9,866 bases of DNA, taken from JBLHGU01 sp047615875 (lineage in GTDB: Bacteria; Pseudomonadota; Gammaproteobacteria; Arenicellales; CAJQKF01). The notes under the pieces are model-generated. The model saw only the letters and a program-made list of their open reading frames with translations, was not told where the DNA came from and made no database searches. How positions within the stretch are numbered: position 1 is the first letter of the stretch; every line of letters starts with the position of its first letter. Location: contig JBLHGU010000194.1 in NCBI GenBank assembly GCA_047615875.1, positions 1-9,866 of the forward strand. The letters are read 5' to 3'. Below, one piece after another: positions 1 to 5,176 of this stretch. Position numbers and translations under genes: made by a program.

Positions 1-758
1 CTGCTTGCATACGCTGCAGTTGTTTTAATTCATGCGCAAAATAATTCTTGAAATCGATAGACCAACGTCGTTCCAGGGAACTTATATCCAGTCTACAAAA
101 ACAAATTAATTGCTGGATAATGTCGCGCCTAAAGATATCTTTGGGCTCAGTCTTGTAACCCCGATATTTCGGTAGTTTGCTAACCGAAAGTTGATCATCG
201 TAACTTATAATGTCTGTTGTATTCTGGCTGTAATGATCTCCAATTTTACTAATCGCAGAAACACCCATTGCAACTGAATTGCATTCTGAATGGGTAGAGT
301 AACCCTGAAAGCTTCGATGTAATCTGCCACTGTTTTGCGCTGTTTTCAGTTTGTCGTTGGGCTTGGCGAAATGATCCATACCAATGTAGATGTATCTTGC
401 CTGGACTAAACGATCGATGGAATATTGCAGTATAGCGAGTTTAGTTTTTGGATCGGGCAGCGCGGTTTCATTGATACGACGCTGGGGCGGAAAACGAGCT
501 GGCAGATGTGCGTAATTATACAATGCGATGCGGATTCAGCTCAATTACGATTTCGAGGGTGACTGAAAAACTATCAACAGTTTGCAGGGGCAAACCGTAA
601 ATCAAGTCAATTTTAATGGACTTGTATCGATTGATGCGCGCAGACTCCAGGAGTGAACGGGTTTGTTCAAGCGATTGTATTCTGTTTACGGCACGTTTTA
701 CTTCGTGATTAAAATCCCGTGCGCCGATACTAATTCTATTAAACCCTAAATTTCGCCA
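1..758 (-). pseudogene. hemN: hemN remnant (oxygen-independent coproporphyrinogen III oxidase), 5'-truncated and frameshifted
   Basis: HemN is a radical-SAM enzyme that decarboxylates coproporphyrinogen III in anaerobic heme synthesis. On the minus strand the reading starts at about 758 with WRNLGFNRISIGARDF, continues with VKRAVNRIQ and KIDLIYGLPLQT, and reaches ELNPHRI. At about 520/521 bases are missing and the frame changes. The other frame then runs open to the left edge with YNYAHLPARFPPQRRI, YIGMDHFAKPND, LHRSFQGYSTH, MGVSAISKIGDHY and FRRDIIQQLICFCRLD. These match the middle and C-terminal parts of HemN in order. The N-terminal part, including the CxxxCxxC Fe-S motif, is absent, and an in-frame stop lies at 759-761. 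The gene cannot encode a working enzyme. It lies about 4 kb from an fnr-type gene; hemN is commonly an FNR/Anr target. Identification is by recognition of the family sequence. Confidence 0.9.
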
Positions 759-1019
759 TTAGAGGACAGGCCGGGGATAAATCTGTTGGTGCGACGAGTT
801 GTCAAACCTTTCATCGTAAACACGTTGGGGAAGTCAATGTCAAAGCATAGTCTGCCGACTGAGCTCGCAGGCTTCAGATTTTTTCTGAACTTCTACTCGA
901 CAATCCTTTGTGCAGTGTGATCCGGCTTTTAAATCTAGCCCGTATTTATCATCGTCTCGCTATGAACGATGGTGAGAAATACGGGCTTGTTGAGATAACA
1001 TTAATTGATATGCTGATGA
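759..1019. other. Non-coding or heavily degraded stretch between hemN and host-attachment remnants
   Basis: No intact gene is visible. A short minus-strand reading at about 750-890 (RLCFDIDFPNVFTMKG followed by LTTRRTNRF) faintly recalls the cysteine-rich N-terminal part of ISL3-family transposases, but the Cys pattern is incomplete and the resemblance may be chance. The strongest structure in this stretch is the palindrome at 937-987, listed separately. The hemN N-terminus is missing from here, so a deletion or insertion joint probably lies near 760. Confidence 0.4.
937..987. repeat. Large imperfect palindrome / hairpin
   Basis: AGCCCGTATTT (937-947) pairs perfectly with AAATACGGGCT (977-987). 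After a small asymmetric internal loop, CATCGT (950-955) pairs with ACGATG (966-971), leaving a 10-nt loop. It has no long T-tract typical of a terminator. It sits between two broken genes. It could be a mobile palindromic unit, two abutting insertion-sequence ends, or an old terminator. Confidence 0.6.
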
Positions 1020-1448
1020 TCCGAATTTAAGACCCAACCCATTGATGTCGCTGGGTTTCGGGCTGGGCTATGTCAACTGATCAATTTACAACAAGACATG
1101 GATTTGAGTCATAGCGATAGCCGGCTTAAAGAGCTGGGCTAAGTGACCGATGGTGTAGGTAGCGCGAGTCATGCTGCCGGTTATGGTAACCATTCAATGG
1201 GACATGAGAATGCGGCCCACCAGCATTGGGCTGAAATTTTTGCTGACCGGCTTAGCTGTGAACTTGATAAGACCCGAACGTGTAATGATCTGCTCAGGAA
1301 ATATTTGATCGCTGCGCCCAGGTTTCCTGGGTTGTTGCGTGGCAGTCTAAGTAGCCAGTGCAACGCATTACTGGTCGCTGAGATCAACAAAGACCTGGTT
1401 ATCCATAACATTAAAGCCATCCGTTCTCATTTGCCGACGCATTTGTGA
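1020..1448 (+). pseudogene. Host attachment family protein remnant (PF10116-like), interrupted by TAA
   Basis: Codons starting at multiples of three read DVAGFRAGLCQLINLQ, QDMDLSHSDSRLKELG, then TAA at 1140-1142, then VTDGVGSAS, WAEIFADRLS, LIAAPRFPGLLRGSL, LLVAEINKDL and IKAIRSHLPTHL. This follows the host-attachment family: an N-terminal strand region, an H-x-ESR-like motif, a variable linker, then the conserved 'vAaPrFLGlLR' and 'vaei.KDL...IR.hLP' C-terminus. The stop sits where the family commonly has a Leu before 'VTDG' or 'VSD', so a TTA to TAA change explains it. A GTG at 1143 could in principle restart translation and give a 101-residue C-terminal piece, but no convincing ribosome binding site precedes it. 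Two further in-frame stops (TGA TGA at 1014-1019) close the frame upstream, so the true N-terminus is lost or frameshifted. The family's cellular function is poorly defined. Confidence 0.78.
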
Positions 1449-1469
1449 GTTTCCCTGACTAACGGCCCT

Positions 1470-2058
1470 TTGCAGGATTTAAAAATTTTAAAAATACTTC
1501 TGGTCAAATTCGATATAAATATAAGTACCAAAGGAATTTATTTAAAGGTTTTCTGGCAATGTATAAATTTCAATGAATTAAAATCCTGGTGTCTTAATGC
1601 CAATATCGAAGGTACAGGCAGCATCAAAGAAAGACTGGAAAATGGCTTTGTACGGGAATGCCAAGGAGGTCTTCATCTCGGAAATATAGCGCTTATCAAA
1701 AATGGTCCAAATAATTTTAACTGCCGGTTTTACCTTCATCATTGATGACAGTTTCCTCAAACTGAAATATCGCGATTAATTTAAACAATTGGCCTGGCAA
1801 AATCAAATCCCGCATATTGTAATTAGCTGCGAAGCGCCCCACGGCGTTCTGCTAGAACGCATCATTCAGCGGCAAGCAGCAGGACAAGATCCATCGGAAG
1901 CTAGCCTGAATGTATCTGGACAACAATTACAGTCTAGTGAACCTTTAAACGAAGAAGAACTAATCGATTCCTTCGCGTTAATTAGCACTGGGAAAGCATT
2001 AAACCAAATGCAACTTCAGGCGTTAAAGCAACAAATTAATACTGTCACTTCCGACTAA
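1470..2058 (+). pseudogene. Remnant of an APH-like / ATP-binding (AAA, gluconate-kinase-like) fusion protein
   Basis: Two pieces of one family lie in different frames. In the frame opening at 1470, ENGFVRECQGGLHLGNIALI (about 1644-1703) matches the Brenner motif region of aminoglycoside-phosphotransferase-like proteins, normally 'GFVRECHGDLHLGNIAL'. Here HGD is QGG, so the catalytic Asp and the preceding His are both gone. From about 1714 a second frame reads LTAGFTFIIDDSFLKLKYRD, TAA (1777-1779), FKQLAWQNQIPHIVISCEAP, ERIIQRQAAGQDPSEASL and EPLNEEELIDS up to the stop at 2056-2058. This matches the C-terminal end of the kinase domain fused to such APH domains (COG0645 type). The intact fusion is about 500 residues. 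Here the APH N-terminus, the segment after the Brenner motif and the P-loop are all missing, so there is an internal deletion plus frame change near 1715-1730 and a nonsense codon. The stretch 1450-1620 is noticeably AT-rich. Not functional. Confidence 0.8.
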
Positions 2059-2243
2059 TTTGACAGTAATTTTCCCCAGAGCGAGCCTGTTCACAAATAG
2101 CTATCTTCAAACGGCTGGCTTTACCCAGAGGCAATTTGCGCGCTCCCATGGCACTCGACTAACGCTCTATGATAACGCCTGCCATGGCATAAAATCCCGA
2201 GATGATTCAGTCTAGTAAATCTTTTTTCTCCGACTTTTAAGTC
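2059..2243. other. Intergenic spacer, no recognised gene
   Basis: Convergent spacer between the plus-strand APH-like remnant and the minus-strand receiver gene. I see no convincing coding frame and no clear intrinsic terminator for either side. A short palindrome GACTTTTAAGTC lies near 2233 but has no T-tract on the useful side. Confidence 0.4.
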
Positions 2244-2627
2244 TTATTCCTCGAGGGAAAGTAGTTGAACGATACGGTTGACGATAAATTCACTAATAAA
2301 TGGCTTTTCGATAACATCGTTCGCACCAAACTTAATAGCCCATTGTCGAATTTCCGCAGTTGCTATATTGGTCATTATGATGATTGGCGAATTGAAATAC
2401 TCTTCATGCAATTGCCGCATTAGCGACAATCCACTTGTGCCTGGCAAGTTCGCCTCGACCAACAATAGGCTAGCCACTTTCGCCTTATCTTCATTCCACG
2501 CTTCGAGAAAACTCTCCGCACTCACAAAAGTGCGTGTACGAATACCATAGGTATAGAGCAACAATGTCAACGCCTCGCCGATAGCTACGTCCGGATCTAT
2601 GACTATGACTGTGGGATCAAACTGCAT
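2244..2627 (-). CDS. Stand-alone receiver-domain protein with degenerate phosphorylation site (pseudo-receiver)
   Basis: The 127-residue protein is a single CheY-like receiver with no output domain. Strand 1 reads VIVIDPD (residues 7-13), where a normal receiver has an Asp pair; the second Asp is Pro12. Strand 3 reads LLLVEANLPGTSG (54-66), so the phospho-acceptor Asp is Glu58. The switch Thr (T86 in IIIMTN) and the conserved Lys (K108 in EKPF) are retained. The start ATG at 2627 directly precedes the first strand; no strong Shine-Dalgarno sequence is visible. It lies 144 bp downstream of fixJ on the same strand, and a palindrome with an FNR-like box sits in that gap. By family knowledge, D-to-E changes can mimic or abolish phosphorylation, so the domain probably acts by protein-protein contact rather than as an ordinary phosphorylated regulator. 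Partner unknown; FixL or FixJ are plausible by position only. Confidence 0.9.
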   Translation of the reverse strand: MQFDPTVIVIDPDVAIGEALTLLLYTYGIRTRTFVSAESFLEAWNEDKAKVASLLLVEANLPGTSGLSLMRQLHEEYFNSPIIIMTNIATAEIRQWAIKFGANDVIEKPFISEFIVNRIVQLLSLEE

Positions 2628-2632
2628 TTAGG

Positions 2633-2670
2633 GCCAAATACTTACTTATTGATGATAAGCAAAGTATGGC
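2633..2670. promoter_or_regulatory. Imperfect palindrome with FNR-like half sites upstream of the receiver gene
   Basis: The left arm GCC..ATACTT.CTTAT and the right arm ATAAG..AAGTATGGC are inverted copies over about 16 bp each with small mismatches, around a short TGATG centre. On the minus strand TTGCT-TATC-ATCAA (2649-2662) differs from the FNR consensus TTGAT-N4-ATCAA at one of ten positions. Its centre is about 28 nt upstream of the receiver ATG, so if FNR binds there it may repress rather than activate. It could alternatively be a 3' hairpin of the fixLJ transcript, but no T-tract follows it. Confidence 0.4.
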
Positions 2671-2686
2671 TTTATAACCGCGAACA

Positions 2687-2717
2687 GGAAATTGTGTATT
2701 TCCACAGAAAATTGTGG
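2687..2717. repeat. Two overlapping short hairpins between fixJ and the receiver gene
   Basis: GGAAAT-TGTGT-ATTTCC (2687-2703) and CCACA-GAAAAT-TGTGG (2702-2717) are perfect short inverted repeats that share two bases, so as RNA they could not both form completely. No T-tract follows. They may be chance or part of a regulatory leader. Confidence 0.3.
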
Positions 2718-2771
2718 TTATGCGCCGTTGTCTGTGAGTCCTATATTTCGTTTAGCCGTAAATCTGTCGAT

Positions 2772-3383
2772 CTAGAGGAGTTCCACCTCAACCTTGATCC
2801 TCACTAGTTGTGCGAGTGTCCGTACACCGAGTTTCTTCATTATTTGCGCGCGATGCACTTCGACGGTTCGCTCGCTAATACTGAGATCTGCAGCAATTAC
2901 TTTATTCATGTCGCCCTCGGTGACAGCTTCGAACACTGCCCGCTCGCGTTGGGATAGCAATTCAATTTTCTCAGCGAGTTCGTGTCTATCGTCCGACTTC
3001 TGCCGATTCTTAGTATCAAGTGCTAACGCCTCGTTGATATTATCAAGTAAATCCTGCTCTCGAAATGGCTTACGGATGAAACCGAGCGCACCGCACCGCA
3101 TGGCTTCCACTGCCATTGGTACATCGCCATGGCCAGTGATAAATATTATGGGCAAGGTAGATTTCTGCACATTAAGTTTTTCCTGCAACTGCAGACCGCT
3201 CATTTCCGGCATACGGATATCGAGCACCAGGCAGCCATTCATGTTTTGATTGAACTGCTCAAGAAATTCAAGCGCTGAGCTGAAGATTTGACAGGCTTGC
3301 CCAACGGTGCTCAGTAGCAAGCTGAGGCCTTCACGAATACCTTCATCGTCATCGATAATAAATACCGTTCGTTCGTTACCCAT
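2772..3383 (-). CDS. fixJ: FixJ/TodT-type response regulator (receiver + LuxR-type HTH)
   Basis: The 203-residue protein has an intact receiver at about 5-120: acidic pair D11/D12, phospho-acceptor D55 in VLDIRMPEMSG, switch T83 in ITGHGD, and K105 in RKPF. A Q/E-rich linker follows, then a LuxR/FixJ helix-turn-helix at about 142-197 (LSQRERAVFEAV, ISERTVEVHRAQIMKKLGVR). Phosphorylated by its partner kinase it should bind DNA as a dimer and activate transcription. The ATG at 3383 lies inside the 3' end of the fixL-like gene (8-bp overlap, GATGGGTAA) with a GGAG about 10 nt upstream in the fixL codons, so the two genes are translationally coupled. FixJ-type regulators classically control microaerobic genes, often through an FNR/FixK family gene; an FNR-type gene is encoded divergently here. 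The target genes cannot be read from the sequence. Confidence 0.94.
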   Translation of the reverse strand: MGNERTVFIIDDDEGIREGLSLLLSTVGQACQIFSSALEFLEQFNQNMNGCLVLDIRMPEMSGLQLQEKLNVQKSTLPIIFITGHGDVPMAVEAMRCGALGFIRKPFREQDLLDNINEALALDTKNRQKSDDRHELAEKIELLSQRERAVFEAVTEGDMNKVIAADLSISERTVEVHRAQIMKKLGVRTLAQLVRIKVEVELL

Positions 3384-4854
3384 CTAACTCTCCATGCTCT
3401 GCTACTGGCAGGATAAAAAAGAATGTCGCACCCTCAGTGGCGTTATCGCGGAATTCCAGCTGACCGCCGTGCGCCGTAATAATCGCTTGAGAAATCGATA
3501 GCCCCATTCCCATACCCGTTTTTTTGGATGATGAAAATGAGGTAAACAGTGTATTGGCAGCGTCTTTAGAGACGCCGCATCCTCTGTCGATGACGGCAAT
3601 TTCTACGTCCCCATTTTCGCAAAGGCTGGTTTGCAGTTGAATTGAATTGCCATAACGGCAGTTAACCGAGCGCATCGCTTCCATACCATTACGCAGAAGG
3701 TTTAACATCACTTGTTGAATCTGGATCGGATCGACGGCTACTGGCGATATTTCAGTATCGACGTCGACCTCGATACTAATGTTTCTGAGCAACGCATCCG
3801 ATTCGGCAAGTTTGGCAACCTCTTCCATAAGTGCATTGCAATCAGTTATTTCCTTTGTGCTTTTGTGTTGTCGGCTCATCGCCTGTACGCGCTCAATAAC
3901 CGCTCCGGCTCGTTGTGCGTGCTGGCTTAGCTTGTCACAGGTATCTGGTAATCTCTCGTAGTTGGCCGTTTCAACCAGTCGCTTCGCTGCTTGCGCGAAC
4001 AGCGAAATAGCCGTGAGTGGCTGATTGATCTCGTGAGCGATACCAGTCGCCATTTCGCCGAGCATGTTGAGTCGATCCATGTGAGCGAGTTGTTCTCGGT
4101 GTTGCCGTGCCTCGAGTTCCGCGTCGCGCTGACGTGAGATATCGCGAATCAGTCCAACAAATCGACGCTTTGACGAGTGGGCCATTTCTCCCACCGATAT
4201 ATGAATAGGGAATGCCGTGCCATCTTTGCGTTGCGCGCTGGCATCGCGACTATTCCCAATAGCGCCTTGTTCATTCGTCGTTAGGTAGTAAGAGATATAC
4301 TCATCATGCGCTGAGTGGTCTGGCTGGGGTATCAGTACGCGCAAGTTTTCACCACGAATTTCTTTTAGCGAGTAGCCAAACATCTGCTGCGCCGCGGTAT
4401 TTAAGGTCTCAATCGCACCATTGGAATCGAAGGAGATGATCGCCTCAACCGCTGTTTCGACCACTGCCTCAGCGTAGGTATGTTGTTCGGACAAGGCTAG
4501 TTCGGTATTTTTACGTTCGGTAATGTCCACGATAAACCCTTCAAGACAAGCTTCGTCGGTAGGGCTTCGCACACCGAGATCGATCACCCAGCGTAATCCC
4601 GTCGCCTTCGTCTTGATACGGTATTCAACGGCGTAGTTGTCCTGGTTAGAAACGGCTTGCTGAATCTGACTCCAGGCTGCTTCACGATCGTCTTCGTGGA
4701 TCAATTTATCCCACAGAGTCAGGCTCGTTTCCAGCTCGTTGCGCGAAAAGCCACACAGCACTTTGCAGCCTTCACTGACGAACTCCAATGGGCGTTCGGG
4801 TTGGTTGAGGCACTGATAGACCATACCCGGTAAGTGGTGGATCATATCCAACAA
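3376..4854 (-). CDS. fixL: FixL-like PAS-PAS sensor histidine kinase
   Basis: The 492-residue protein has no membrane segments and is likely cytoplasmic. PAS 1 spans about 6-117, ending in FIVDITERK. PAS 2 spans about 125-245 with HDEYISYYLTT, AQRKDGTAFPIHISVGEM and FVGLIRDIS, the FixL heme-PAS pattern. H183 aligns with the heme-ligand His200 of Bradyrhizobium FixL, and R203, exactly 20 residues on, aligns with its Arg220. Several pocket residues between them differ (A198, N201, S202 for Ile, Ile, Gly). The HisKA H-box is MLGEMATGIAHEINQPLTAI with phospho-His H274. The ATPase domain has the N-box (N385, NLLRNGMEAM), D423-x-G in DRGCG, SFSSSKKTG and GMGMGLSIS. It overlaps fixJ by 8 bp. The listed start is TTG 4854, just 3' of an AGAG and a possible promoter; ATG 4845 is an alternative. 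The frame stays open upstream without a good start, so loss of an N-terminal segment is possible. Oxygen sensing is inferred, not proven. Confidence 0.92.
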   Translation of the reverse strand: MLDMIHHLPGMVYQCLNQPERPLEFVSEGCKVLCGFSRNELETSLTLWDKLIHEDDREAAWSQIQQAVSNQDNYAVEYRIKTKATGLRWVIDLGVRSPTDEACLEGFIVDITERKNTELALSEQHTYAEAVVETAVEAIISFDSNGAIETLNTAAQQMFGYSLKEIRGENLRVLIPQPDHSAHDEYISYYLTTNEQGAIGNSRDASAQRKDGTAFPIHISVGEMAHSSKRRFVGLIRDISRQRDAELEARQHREQLAHMDRLNMLGEMATGIAHEINQPLTAISLFAQAAKRLVETANYERLPDTCDKLSQHAQRAGAVIERVQAMSRQHKSTKEITDCNALMEEVAKLAESDALLRNISIEVDVDTEISPVAVDPIQIQQVMLNLLRNGMEAMRSVNCRYGNSIQLQTSLCENGDVEIAVIDRGCGVSKDAANTLFTSFSSSKKTGMGMGLSISQAIITAHGGQLEFRDNATEGATFFFILPVAEHGELDG

Positions 4855-4878
4855 TGCATCTCTAAAACAAGAGAACAG

Positions 4879-4905
4879 TTAATACTAATAACACCCCCCG
4901 GTCAA
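4879..4905 (-). promoter_or_regulatory. Possible sigma70-type promoter for the fixLJ genes
   Basis: Reading the minus strand, TTGACC (4900-4905) is followed after 15 bp, slightly short, by TATTAA (4879-4884). This would start transcription about 15-20 nt before the TTG at 4854. Pattern match only. Confidence 0.35.
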
Positions 4906-4959
4906 AGCATGCCTCCCTAAAGGCCTGAAAAGATGCGAACCTGGTCTGGGGATTGGTAA

Positions 4960-5166
4960 TCTTCAGTAATTGTTAAACAGGCACAGTGGACTTGTCCGGC
5001 TCAGCTCAATCGTATCTGGGGTTACAACGATGGTGTCGACAGATTCATCATCTACCCCCAGGCTCACTACGGACATCCACAGATCCTAACGGGAAACCCC
5101 CAATATGTTGATATAGATCAAGTGGCTAAACTAGTTACCAACTTAACCATCGACCTAATCAACTAA
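4960..5166 (+). pseudogene. 3' remnant of an unidentified plus-strand gene
   Basis: Between a TAA at 4957-4959 and a TAA at 5164-5166 a 68-codon frame has no usable start codon yet reads like real protein: QWTCPAQLNRIWGYNDG, DRFIIYPQAHYGHPQILTGN and YVDIDQVAKLVTNLTIDLIN. The pattern of aromatic and His residues followed by a D-x-x-x-V-A helix recalls the C-terminal end of M28-type zinc peptidases, but I cannot confirm this. It appears to be the tail of a gene whose upstream part has been lost. It ends 10 bp before the possible first fnr start, and the FNR box lies inside it. Confidence 0.4.
5108..5121 (+). promoter_or_regulatory. Perfect FNR box upstream of the fnr gene
   Basis: TTGAT-ATAG-ATCAA matches the FNR/Anr consensus at all ten positions. 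It is centred about 63 nt before the ATG at 5177 and about 80 nt before the likely ATG at 5195. The downstream regulator keeps the E-x-x-S-R recognition residues that read this sequence, so direct autoregulation is likely. TTGATA could itself act as a -35 element, which would favour autorepression as in E. coli fnr. No clear -10 distinguishes activation from repression. Confidence 0.8.
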
Positions 5167-5176
5167 TTAAAAAGTA

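Noticed and set aside
750..890. ISL3-family transposase fragment on the minus strand
   Set aside because: Only a short faint similarity with an incomplete Cys pattern; no terminal repeats or further transposase sequence nearby. Kept only as a remark on the spacer.
1640..1720. Alternative kinase-frame reading upstream of 1714 (LYGNAKEV..RLSKMVQ)
   Set aside because: The overlapping frame gives a much stronger match to the APH Brenner motif region, so that frame is taken as the real one up to about 1730.
2140..2190. Repeated CATGGCA segments in the spacer
   Set aside because: Two short copies only, with no pairing or spacing that suggests a function.
2794..3249. Plus-strand open frame of 151 codons opposite fixJ
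   Set aside because: Ser/Cys-rich antisense translation with no start context; fixJ on the other strand is unambiguous.
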